Positions 33,797 through 44,190 of a stretch of 64,000 bases of DNA are shown piece after piece. Within the stretch, counting starts at the first letter, position 1, and every line of letters starts with the position of its first letter. The stretch is taken from the NCBI GenBank assembly GCA_947359465.1, contig OX375877.1, forward strand, positions 53,770,944 to 53,834,943, in the 5' to 3' direction. Origin of the DNA: Metellina segmentata. Taxonomy: Eukaryota > Arthropoda > Arachnida > Araneae > Tetragnathidae. Below the pieces are notes generated by a model. It was given only the letters and a program-made list of their open reading frames with translations, did not search any database and had not been told where the DNA came from. The translations under genes and the position numbers were made by a program.

Positions 33797-34089
33797 AAAT
33801 TGACACACTAGTAATCCTAAAGGACCTCTCGAAGCCCCAATTTTAAAATCTAAAGTTTGTTTTCCTGTAATAAATGGACATGGACAAGAAAACACAGTCT
33901 ATAGGGTTTGTGTATTTGAGTTAACACATGGAAATGTCGCGCTCATATTTTAAACCCGGCTTATTCCGCTAGTTTTAAATACAATAAGGGAATTTAAAAA
34001 ACAACCGACTTCATTTGTTTCTGAAACCGTTACTCCGGCTATTGTCAACCGGTGTGCCCTCGTATAGTGAAACGGTCTCGAACATTATA

Positions 34090-34978
34090 CACAGTCCAGT
34101 CACATTAATGTGACCACCACCTACTTTCGACGTCAACGTGAAATAACCAATCACAAAACGCAGGTGGCAGCACATTGCATATGTATGCACAGTGTATATA
34201 AAGGATGTCCTAGGGCATCGCATTTCAATCGTTGGCGTAATACAGAAACGTAGCGATTTATCCGACGTCCAAAAGGGCATGATTATTGGCTTTCGGGCCA
34301 AGGGTGGAAGCATTTCGGAAACGGCTAATTTTGTGAACTGTTCGCGTGCCGCCGTGGTAAAAGTATACCGTGCATGGCAAAATGGCACTATCCAAAATCA
34401 GCGGCGTGGCACATGTGGTGCACCACTGGCTATAGATGAGGTCAGAGGCGAACGAAGGCTACGGAGATGCGTTCGGGCGAATAGACATACAACTGTTGAG
34501 CAACTGATCGCCCAGATGAACCAAGGGGCTACCAAGAGTGTATCCTCGACAACGGTTCAGCAAACGTTGCTGCGCAGGGGCCTCCGCAGCAGACGCCTGG
34601 TTAATGCATCTATGCTGACTGCTGTTCATTGGCGACGAAGGCTGAAATTTGCACGCCAGTACCGCAACTGGACGTCCACAGAGTGGCGACAGGTTGCTTT
34701 TTCCGATGAATCACGTTTTATGCTTCATCGGACAGATGGACGTTGGCTTATACGGCTTGAACGTCTGAAAGCAAACACCCTGCAACAAATGCCGGAAGAA
34801 TCCAGGCTGGAGGAGGGAGTTAATCTAGCGCAGCTGGCCACGGCATGGCTCAACATCCCAGTGAACACCTTCAGAAACCTAATTGACTCTCTTCCTGCAC
34901 GTCTCGCAGCGGTCCGCTCTGCCAAAGGGGGTTATTTTGGCTTTTGACAGGTGGTCACATTAATGTGACTGGACTGTG
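34090..34978. mobile_element. Tc1-like element with in-frame internal deletion
   Basis: The first 29 bases (beginning CACAGTCCAGTCACATTAAT) are repeated inverted at 34,950-34,978. TA flanks both sides (34,088-34,089 and 34,979-34,980). The terminal repeat itself contains the palindrome CACATTAATGTG. The 889-bp length is shorter than a typical 1.2-1.7 kb Tc1 element. A TATATAAAGG box lies at about 34,194 upstream of the ORF. Confidence 0.92.
34192..34947 (+). CDS. Internally deleted Tc1-like transposase ORF
   Basis: The frame is open for 251 codons from a GTG at 34,192; the first in-frame ATG is at 34,279, so the true start is unclear. The N-terminal helix-turn-helix part is intact (KRSDLSDVQKGMIIGFRAKG, ISETANFVNCSRAAVVKVYR), followed by FARQYRNWTSTEWRQVAFSD with the first catalytic Asp. 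After DGRWLIRLERLK the sequence jumps to the C-terminal segment (TAWLNIPVNTFRNLIDSLPA, then AAVRSAKGGYF). The second Asp and the third acidic residue are lost, yet the frame is kept. The product could still bind DNA but not cut it (inference). Confidence 0.85.
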   Translation: MYIKDVLGHRISIVGVIQKRSDLSDVQKGMIIGFRAKGGSISETANFVNCSRAAVVKVYRAWQNGTIQNQRRGTCGAPLAIDEVRGERRLRRCVRANRHTTVEQLIAQMNQGATKSVSSTTVQQTLLRRGLRSRRLVNASMLTAVHWRRRLKFARQYRNWTSTEWRQVAFSDESRFMLHRTDGRWLIRLERLKANTLQQMPEESRLEEGVNLAQLATAWLNIPVNTFRNLIDSLPARLAAVRSAKGGYFGF

Positions 34979-34982
34979 TATA

Positions 34983-35761
34983 CAGTCAGTATCGGTTATA
35001 TGGTCAGCTCAGCGGTCAAGAAAAATCAGACCATATATGCGGAACAATACTACACTGTTTAATTATGGCAGGCTTATATTCACCTATCAGAATATAGTGC
35101 TCATAAACAATTAAACTTTTAAGAACATTTTAAAATTAATTCTGTTAAATGGGTTCTCTGGAGCGACGAATCAATGTTCACTCTTCACCGTTCGGATGGC
35201 ACTGTTTGGCTTCTGCCTGGAGAACGCCTCCTGACAGAATGCATTGTGTCCACAGTAAAGTTCATCGGAGGTGGAATTATAGTCTTAGGTTGTTTCTCCT
35301 GGTGTCGACTGGGACCTTGGTCCAAATTCATGGTAAGCTCCACGCCAAGGCCTACTGCACTACACGGTTAAGCGTTCCTTACTTTTCTTTCCCTTTACAC
35401 ATTTTTCACCTTTGAAACAAAGAGTTCTGTCTGGCAAGATCCGATGAAAAAGTCCACATATCCACGTTAAAGACGTTGGCAGATTCATATCTTTCGAGGA
35501 CTTTTTTCTTCTGGTCATTCCCTGGGTTGCTCCCGCCTCAAGAAATGTTACAATTACTATTTTTCAACAACAAAAAACCCCGATAACCTCATTGAAAAGA
35601 TAAAAACCTCCCCTAAAACCGATAACCAGAAAAATAAAATGACTATATAAGCGGTGAGCTTTAACACATGTTTCCCAATTAACTTCGGCGGGACTTTAGA
35701 AAATTGACCCTATAAGTGGGGTGACCTTATAACAGGGTGACCATATAGCCGGTACTGACTG
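34983..35761. mobile_element. Non-autonomous TA-target element abutting the Tc1 copy
   Basis: Termini CAGTCAGTATCGGTTATATG at 34,983 and the inverted CATATAGCCGGTACTGACTG at 35,742-35,761 are flanked by TA at 34,981-34,982 and 35,762-35,763. CAGT-type ends are common in pogo/Tigger elements. The 779-bp interior contains a Tc1-like coding shard at 35,150-35,400 and repeated GGTGACC/TATAAG blocks near the right end. Confidence 0.75.
35150..35400 (+). pseudogene. Tc1-like transposase fragment
   Basis: About 65 codons in one frame read [20 protein letters not shown], then [20 protein letters not shown]. This is the segment around the first catalytic Asp of Tc1 transposases. Nothing else of the gene remains. 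It lies within the 34,983-35,761 element. Confidence 0.75.
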
Positions 35762-35800
35762 TATAAGCATTTATCGATCCTGGAATATCATTTATTATAA

Positions 35801-35945
35801 TTTCTTGTTCTTTAATTGATACATTCCACTAAAATTTCTTATTTTTTAATTAACACATTTCATTAGAATTTCTTATTGTTTAATTGATACATTCCATTAA
35901 AATTTCTTATTTTGTAATTAATACATTTCATTGAAATTTCTTATT
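35801..35945 (+). repeat. ~34-bp tandem repeat
   Basis: Four units of AATTTCTTATT..TTAATT.ATACATTCCATTAAA follow each other at a 33-35 base period. A single further unit appears near 36,870. Confidence 0.75.
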
Positions 35946-35949
35946 TCTT

Positions 35950-37740
35950 TAAGGAATCCGACTACGTTTAAAACGTAATTTTGACTAAAATTCTCAAATT
36001 TGTTTTATTCTCTCATATTGAAATCCAGTTTCTTAAATTTCAGAATTTGTAATTGTTTTAAGTCTACGATAAATAGAAATAAAATTATAGCAATTTTAGT
36101 ATTATTGAACGACAGAAATCGAAACCGGAAGTACGATTGATATGACCGGAAATTGGGTGGTTTTCCGCTAATGTTTCAAAAATAAAAATAATTTTAAACA
36201 TAAATTTGTTGAAATTATTTTCTACAATCAAGCCTCAACATTTTACATCAAGTTTCGATGAATTTGTTTGAAGAATTTGGCAATGACAAAAAACACAAAG
36301 GTAAACTTTAAATGCTTTTTCTGAAAAACACAATTTTAAGCAAATATTGCACACGCCTAATATGATTCCTCAAAAAGTTGCAGATATATCTCTACTAAAT
36401 TAAACATTATTACTTATTAACATGTTGTAATGACAATATACTATAGGTTTAGTTGCAAAATGCATACTTTTTAGTTTATAGCTGTTTAATTTAAACGACA
36501 AGTAGACATTTTGTAAAATTAAAATTTTAGCTACATATAACAAGCGATACTTCTTCACATTTCAATATATCTCTTTGATTGTAGTATACTGTCGTCACTA
36601 ATATCATAGATATATGGTGCTGCAAGGAAATTTAAATTAATTTAATAGAAATTTATACATAGCGTTAGCCATATTTTAGTCATTTTGATTGAATTTTACC
36701 TTAATTTGCCCAATTGACAAAAAAAATAATGAGTCGGTGCATTATTTTTTGCTTTATGTCACGATTTCGAAACATTATCTAGTATGAAAAATGTTTAAAT
36801 TGTGATTTAAGAGTCGTTTTAAAAAAATTGTTCCGAACCTAGTCGGATACCTTAATACATTTTGATTCAATTTCTTTTTTTTTAATTAACACATTCCATT
36901 AAATTTTTTTTTTCAATACGTACGTTTAAAATATATTGATATTCAAAAGAACCGTCAAATAATGTCGCACCGAAAAATTGTTTTCCACAATCACTACGAC
37001 TGATAAAGTGCTGATTAGTGACACTAATTCACACCTTCCGCTTGCTTACATCACGCGTACAATGTACGGGGATTATTCACCCATTTCCATTGTTGTCACA
37101 TGCATTCTCACCACACCTCACAATCCCCATTAGATTCCAGATGGAGCTTGATCGATATTTTTACTTCCGGCTCTCTTCCGCTGCACTTCTTGGCGATACT
37201 TGGCGGACTACCGTGTGGTAACCCTTGAGTCACAGCTGCTTGTCAAAATGAATCGTGACTGTTCTAGGTAAATAATTATTTTTGGAAATAACGGGGAGTT
37301 GCAATATTCAACGCACACTTGCCAAGTGAGTGACGCAACAAGCCAAAGTACAGGTAGATTTCCTTTTTACTTATTTACTTTCCTTGCACACGATCTTGTG
37401 GGATAGATGGTATCCGGTGAAGGGGAGCGAAAGTGACCTACATTTTAACAGAGCGAAATGAGTACTTCACACTGTTTATGTGTTTCAAAAACATACCTCT
37501 TTTTCTAACTGTTGCACGTGGTTGCATAACGTGTATAACATAGAATATCGACACGTTTACTTTTGTTTTTAAAGAATATCACGCCCTCCCCCCCCCCCAT
37601 AAATTTTAAAAAATTCAGATTTCAACATTTTTATGAATTGATGGTATTTGTATTCGTGTGATTTTCTTGTTTAGAAATTATTATAGAATGTAAGAAATAT
37701 TTATTTCGTTAGTATTAAAATTAGTAATCATTCGAGCAAA
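35950..37740. other. AT-rich stretch without a recognised gene
   Basis: No coding region is identified. The 37,018-37,270 part is less AT-rich and ends in an ATG followed after 20 bases by GTAAAT, which could be a short first exon with a donor site, but there is nothing to confirm it. A C-run lies at about 37,583. Confidence 0.4.
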
Positions 37741-37743
37741 CTG

Positions 37744-38085
37744 TATACTTGTGATTAATTTATATTTTTGTACATTTTATTTTCGAATACTAAATTATTG
37801 AATTTCTTGCACTTGCGATGGTTGGAACGTTGATTACAAATCGGAATACATTTTGGGTTTTGCTGAATATTTAGTAAATAGAATAAAGCAGTTAGCAAAA
37901 GTTGTGTGTGTGTGTATACTTGTGATTAATTTATATTTTTATACATTTTATTTTCGAATACTAAAATTATTGAATTTCTTGCACTTGCGATGGTTGGAAC
38001 ATTTATTACAAATCGGAATACATTTTGGGTTTTACTGAATATTTAGTTAATATAATTAAGTAGTTTGTAAAAGTTGAACAATAAA
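37744..38085 (+). repeat. 171-bp tandem duplication
   Basis: TATACTTGTGATTAATTTAT begins at 37,744 and again at 37,915. The two units agree over about 160 bases (for example GCACTTGCGATGGTTGGAAC in both) with a few substitutions. A short GTGT run separates them. Confidence 0.92.
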
Positions 38086-38089
38086 TGAA

Positions 38090-39630
38090 ATATTTGTGTT
38101 CCGGAGATGGAATATGCGACGGATTTTTTTCTACAACCTGTATATGAAGACCTGATCGTATAATCATAATTTAAACATAAATTATTCAAGCTATCTAGAT
38201 AATAGATAGTACTAAAACAAAAATTTTTATTTTATTTCTAAAAACCAAAACTGTGGAAAGTTCTACGCATCAAAAATAATAATAAAATCTCCTTTTGAGG
38301 ATGAATATAATCACTAAGTTTTGTTGACATCAAGGTTTGTACATAATTACAAGTCACTGACATTTGTTGTGAATGTGATTAGACTCAAAATTTTCCGGAT
38401 ATTATAATGAAGTAAATGTTTTGAAGAATTTTGCTGATTAGAAGTTTTGGAAATTGTCCTGTAAGTTTATTCGAAAAAAAAATGTCAATATTTTACAAAA
38501 AATTCGAATTTTATCTTGTCATTTTTGTTATGGTGATATTTTAAAACTGTTTTTCTAACTGAAAACAGAATTGATCAACTTCAACAAGATACGTGCAAAC
38601 TACTATTAATGAATAACATTCCCTGTTACATAAAATATCGTTCTTAAATTACACTCATGATCCCAAACTGATAATAAAATCGGAAACTCAAGTGAAAAAA
38701 ATACGGGTATACTTATGTAACTATCAGATATTTTGCCGTTTTGAGTTCACTTCCATACAGTGGATATTTAGAAACATAAACAACGCTAGGAACTTGCTAT
38801 ATCGGCTTCAGAAGTGAAGGACATTAAGTAACCAGTTCTCAGGAAATCGAATTGTTATCGCCTGTGTATCCTTTACTTTCTCTCCCCTACAGTATGAACA
38901 AATAAAACCTAGCAAGAAAATATTCAGGCATCATTTAGTTAGGGTTAATGTTACAATTACAAAAGTATGGAATGCATTTTTGATGTACTGGGACACAAAA
39001 AAAATACTGTATGGCCCAACGAATATTCAACATTTAACTATAAATCCTAAAATATTGCATAAAAACAGATGTTTTTTCCTTCATTATATTCATTATCTTA
39101 AAACTACTAAATAGACTAAAGCTTTAAAAAATTATAATAATAAACAAATAAAATACTTACAGTTTTTGTATTATTCTCAGAAGTGGTCAAAAAAGTATTT
39201 GGGAAGAATAGAAAAATGCAGTAAATAGGCAAATTTCTAGGAATTACCCATTAAACCAAACAATAAAAAGAGATTTTTAAAACAGAAATAGATAATTTCA
39301 AGTATTTAGAATTGTATGTTCGGAAAAATTGGAGATTTTTATCTATCTTAGAAAACATTTTTTCCTTGAATTGTGGAAAATTTGAGCTACATCAGTGAAA
39401 TTCTGGGTCTACATTATTCACTACATAATTTTCAAGTTTCAGATTACAAATTTAATTGAAAACAAGCCATTAATTGGACGTCCGAAGCGTGCCAGTGAAC
39501 GTGGTGTGTTATCTGGAATATGCATTATATACTTAAAACCAGAAGAGCTAAATTAGCTTTTGAAGCCCAATGAATGTTTAAAAAGTTCTCCAATGCAAAA
39601 ATTGTAAAGAAATTCCACTTATATATGTCA
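38090..39630. other. AT-rich stretch without a recognised gene
   Basis: I saw no credible protein, repeat or element boundary here on either strand. Confidence 0.4.
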
Positions 39631-39637
39631 TCAAGTA

Positions 39638-41314
39638 GGGTCATGCTGGGTAATTGTAAACAAGCTATACAGGCGCCCACGTGAACTAAAAAGCTCCGAG
39701 GAACTAAAAAGTTGTGAAATATGAAAGCTGGCAACCCTGAGGATGTGATATGGTAATCCCGTATTTCTGTGAACCACAGCTGATAGCAATCTGTTTAGTT
39801 GAAAAATTTGTGGTTGAAAAGTTTGGGTTTTAAAGTTGTTGTGTGCTGCATTTTCAGCTGCCCTCCATAATATATTGAAAGGTATGTTGTTTCGATTCTT
39901 TACTACGGTCAGTTATGTTTCTATCGAACAGAAAATCATTGACTTTTCCTTCTGGGAACTTTAATACACCTACAGTTGCATGTTTACAATCACCTCATAT
40001 TTTTCAAGGGACGGGGAAATTGCAAACATAACTTTGCTAATAGTTTCGCTCAATTTGGATGGAAAACCAATTTGTTTTTCCGTGTAATTTTGTATTTAAT
40101 CGTATTAAGTACGCTTGAATTGCGTTTTATTGCATCTTTCGTGTTCTTGGGGATTAGGAAGCTGGAAGACTAATTTACTAAAACGTTACATATATGGTTA
40201 AGTTCTTACAACTGACCAAGTTATGTCGCGCTTGAAGGAGACAGAAGAGAAAAAGAACAAAAGGAAGCCAGATGAGAAGAAAGTGAAAGAGCCAGAAGTA
40301 AGCAAGAAACGAAGAAAGAAGCAAATGGAAAGGAAAACAAAACTATATTGAAAGAATTTACTAACATTGACGGTGAAGAGTTTGAAGTTCTCCAAACATT
40401 CAAGTAAAATATAGAAGACTAGCTTGTAGGGGAAGTTAAATATTTTGGCGCCATTCATGGAAGACATTTGAACGACTACGTTTCTGCTTGTAGATGTTGA
40501 GGGGGAATGAGAAACAAAGACCATTTTTCGTATGTATGAAGGGAAGATGTTGTTTGAGAAGAAGAATTTGAAATCACCGAACTCAAATGCATCGATAATG
40601 CATAGACTAAATTCGCTGTGGTTGAAAAAGTCTAATTCTGTGTTACCCCAAAGATCATGTCAAAACAATTTTACCTACTCCAACCTGTAGCAAAGAAGGC
40701 CGTAAAGAAATTTTCCTATTTGAGGGCACTGTTATTGTGTAAGAAATGTAATGTTTGTTTGTTCCAAAGTTTGACTTTTTCAAATTTAATTTATTTTTGA
40801 ATTTTTAATTAAAAAAAGAATTTTTTTTTACACTAAATACATTCTTTGTACAGTAAAATTTTGAATTATTTATTCTTATGTATTCCTGGAAGTTCACCTC
40901 ATGATCAATGCAACTTTCAAGTGTCACTATATTTTTGGAGGGGAAGAAGTGGGAGTATTTGGTAAATGTAAAGATCAAAACGGGGTTATTGTAAACATGG
41001 TATTAAAAGGCTACAAATACCATTGGAGTTCCTTCTACTGCCATGACAACTGCTCATGCTGTCACTTGTTGAATATTCAATATCACGAGGAAAATCGTTG
41101 TTTACAATTACCCCTACTTTCAGGGGTAATTGTAAACAGGCGAATACGGTATTAAATTTTTTTTCTGTAAACTTCGTACTAATTAAATATCAAAGTAAAA
41201 TAATTACAAGTTAGTTTAGTATGGTGATAAATGTTTAGTTACTTTATCAAGAGTTTGAAAATAAGGATTGAAAGTGAACATACAAATTTTGTTTACAATT
41301 ACCCTGCCTAACCC
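39638..41314. mobile_element. Second pogo-like element family with internal end-motif copies
   Basis: The left end GGGTCATGCTGGGTAATTG and the inverse of the right end (GGGTTAGGCAGGGTAATTG) are imperfect inverted repeats, flanked by TA at 39,636-39,637 and 41,315-41,316. The motif GGGTAATTGTAAAC or variants recurs inside in both orientations near 39,981, 40,014, 40,981, 41,099 and 41,121. This is the same design as the element at 3,069-5,305, although the motif itself differs. Confidence 0.78.
40224..40735 (+). pseudogene. Decayed ORF of the second pogo-like element
   Basis: An ATG at about 40,224 opens 42 codons of strongly Lys/Glu-rich sequence (KETEEKKNKRKPDEKKVKEP), as in the tails of some pogo/jerky proteins. 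After a stop, scattered frames continue to about 40,735. No catalytic motif is left, so identity rests mainly on the element around it. Confidence 0.35.
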
Positions 41315-41319
41315 TATCT

Positions 41320-41955
41320 GGAGAAAAAGCCCTGCACAAATAAAGCATGTCTAACGACTTTTTATTGAGAAAAGAAAAGTCTCCAAGGAATCTGCATTGA
41401 TTATCTTCAAGAATTCTGCAATCCCCCGATTGTATTCATGATAAATCAAAATTCAATATTTTTAAAGTGGTGGAAGCCGAATAAAATAATTTTTTATGCT
41501 ATAATTGACACTTTAAATGTAAAATTTAAATTTAAATATTCAGAAAGGAAAGTTGAAGAAAGTGCTGAAAAATGTCTTAACTTAATCTGGATAACGATAC
41601 GACCTGTTATGTCTTTAGACTTTAACTATGTCCAAAGTCATAACTCCTGTGTAAAGAACAGAGTTCAAATCTATCGAAAATATTTCAGATTATTTGTATT
41701 ATACAATTAACACATTTAAAAAAATTTCGTATGAAAATCAATCTTAAGGAATCTTTTTGTAGAATGAAGAAAATTAAATGAACATAATTTGAGAGAAAAT
41801 CATATAAAGTCAGCAAACTTAAATTAAATCTAAAAATTGTTAAGCCCATTGGACGTTAATTAACTACCAGTACCACCTACAGTTATAGTCAATACAGCAA
41901 ACCGGCGATTTCATATTGCTCTCAATAATAATGTACCCCGGAAAATATGTTATAA
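41320..41955. other. Non-coding stretch
   Basis: A 90-codon open frame at 41,438-41,710 resembles nothing I know. No repeat structure was noticed. Confidence 0.35.
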
Positions 41956-41959
41956 CATC

Positions 41960-42220
41960 ACTTACACCATGGCTCAGTGGGTTTACCTTTGTACTAGCAA
42001 CTTGAGAATTTCAGTTGGTACAGGTTCCAATCCTTCATGGACTTCCGTATGTCTCTTCTGTAACAGCAAAAAAGCTTTCTTTGTGTGTGTGTGTCCATTT
42101 GTTTGGTCAAAAACGGCCCTTGCGTCATAAGACGTAGCCAACCATACCTTGCATTCTTTAATTTGTAGGTCATGGCGTGATTTGCCTTCGTGTAGCAAAA
42201 AAAACAATCGCAAAACGATT
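41960..42220 (+). repeat. Second tRNA-derived SINE family, copy 2
   Basis: The A-box-like TGGCTCAGTGGGTTTACC and B-box-like GGTTCCAATCC (about 42,025) are followed by GTATGTCTCTTCTG and the tail TTGGTCAAAAACGGCCCTTG. The block order is shared with 31,995-32,240. Confidence 0.6.
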
Positions 42221-42319
42221 GCTCAAACAGTTAATATCAGATTTCAAAGTTGGTTGGATTTTTTTTTGTCATAACTTTTTCAAGGAAAACAAAATAAATT
42301 CAATTTATGATATTCTTAT

Positions 42320-42395
42320 ATAATTCCTTCGGGATTGATCCTGGACCTTCGCCAATAGACAGTTGTGGGTGACGTTAATTCAACCTACTCACTTC
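42320..42395 (+). repeat. SINE tail fragment
   Basis: CGGGATTGATCCTGGACCTTCGCC-like sequence and GACGTTAATTCAACC match the 3' end of the first SINE family only. Confidence 0.6.
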
Positions 42396-42918
42396 TATAT
42401 TATTACAAATCTTTCCGTTCCTGAAGATTATTTTTATTTTTTCATACATATTTCCTATTAAACACAAAATATTTTTTTTACCAAATAATGGGGAATATTA
42501 TTTTCAATAATTTTTTGTTTCAATTCTTTTGTTATATCTTACTCACGAAAGACTCGTATGAATAAACAGTTTTGTTTGAATTTTGTGATTATTTATTTTT
42601 AAATACGTGATGTTGAAACACAATGTTTGGGAGAATTTTAGAAGAGAACATTTTCTGGAGATATTTCTTCAGCAATCTGTTCAATTGTATTGTTTTATAA
42701 AGATGTACAAAAGGCTCTTTTACAATATTCATCTAAGTAGCTGATGGAAGTAATTGCATAATGGTTTTGGCATTGCTTCAGGAGCAGTATACAATGCTTC
42801 TAGCACTCAAGGTCAGGAAACAAAGGTGAAGTGTCGGATACGTTTTCTGTAATTAATGAACTAACGCAAATCGCGTGTAAAAGGTGTTTGTGTGTTTTAG
42901 TATTCTTCTTATTTATCC

Positions 42919-42921
<3 letters not shown>

Positions 42922-42982
<61 letters not shown>
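42922..42982. repeat. (CT)n microsatellite
   Basis: About 30 CT dinucleotides in a row. Open frames on both strands here are products of the repeat. Confidence 0.97.
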
Positions 42983-42985
<3 letters not shown>

Positions 42986-43019
42986 CACGAATTCGACAGC
43001 ACTGGATATTCACATTTGT

Positions 43020-43780
43020 GACTAGAATTTCACAAATTTTTATCTTCTGTCTGTTTAAAACTTATTTGGTTGTTGTTTAACCTTCGATGATCTCTTTTAA
43101 CAAAAGTTATTTTTTTCTTTTAAAAAACATGATAAATATTTCTTATGTAAAGAATGTTTTCATCGCAACTTGAAATTTTTTAAATTGTTGTAGGTTCTAT
43201 TGTGTAACTAGGTAGAAAAGGGTCAATGTCCGAATTTGTTGATTTTTTATAGTTATGTCCATAAATCACTACAAGGCCATTAAAAAGTGAAAATTTCCTG
43301 TTGCGTGTCAATGCATTCTGAAAGAATCAAAACATTGAAAAAGTATTTTTGCAAGCTGTTTTAAAAATTAAAAAATAATAAAATTACTTTACACACACAT
43401 CAGCTGTTACTAAAACCTTGCACACTGGATACTGGCTCTTTTTCTAACAAGGTACAGAATTGAAACATACAAAATCTTCTCAATCAAACCTAATTTAAAT
43501 CTTTTACCTGTACCCTTAAGAATTTGTACCGAGTAACGAATTAAATAAGGAAAGATTCACAATTGAACAAATAACTGTTTTAGATAGCAATATCTTTACC
43601 GAAGAAACAAACTAATCGACAGCTTTTACAGATTCCATACATCTGATCTGTACACACACATAGTTACTGTAATAAAATAAATTTAACCCCTTTGAGAGTT
43701 TCACAAGCGTAATACAAGCCACCTTGCAAACTGATGTCCTTGGTGCATAACTTCTGACCAACATTCGCGACCGAACGGAA
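43020..43780. other. Non-coding stretch
   Basis: Nothing recognisable was seen on either strand. Confidence 0.35.
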
Positions 43781-43784
43781 TATT

Positions 43785-44000
43785 TCCAAAGATTCACTCT
43801 CTCTTCTAAGGAAATTCAAAAATACATAGGTATTCTATTTTAAAGAAATGAACAATAGAACCTTCCATAGGGATAATATTCTAACGGAAAGAGTGATAGA
43901 ATATTTACAGTGGATTCTATTCTAAAGAAATGATCAACAGAATCTCTCTAAAGGTTGAAATAATCCATCTATTCTTTCATTCAGTAGATATCTATATTTA
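43785..44000 (+). repeat. Degenerate copy of the 123-bp satellite
   Basis: GGATTCTATTCTAAAGAAAT and similar blocks (ATTCTATTTTAAAGAAATGA, ATATTCTAACGGAAAGAG) recur two to three times. They resemble the monomer of the array at 59,830-61,180 (GATTCTATTCTAAAGAAAAG). Confidence 0.55.
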
Positions 44001-44190
44001 GTACTTCAGTGTGTTGCGGGTTAAAAGCAATGCTGAAGCATCAAATGTAGCATCGTGCATTAAAAGCATTGCTGTGTGTGTAGCATGTTACTCGGAAGTC
44101 ACATAACACTCACAGGATTAAGAACCCGTTCCATAAAGTACCAACGTTTTATAAATACTCCATAAAGATTATCAATATATTTCATAAATA

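Noticed and set aside
37018..37270. A host first exon with a donor site at about 37,268
   Set aside because: Only a short ATG frame and a weak GTAAAT donor support it, with no recognisable protein or partner exon.
40198..40524. 108-codon Phe/Ser-rich minus-strand ORF
   Set aside because: It is the complement of a Lys/Glu-rich + strand ORF belonging to the pogo-like element.
42800..43025. Arg/Glu-rich and Leu/Ser-rich ORFs
   Set aside because: Both are translations of the CT microsatellite on the two strands.
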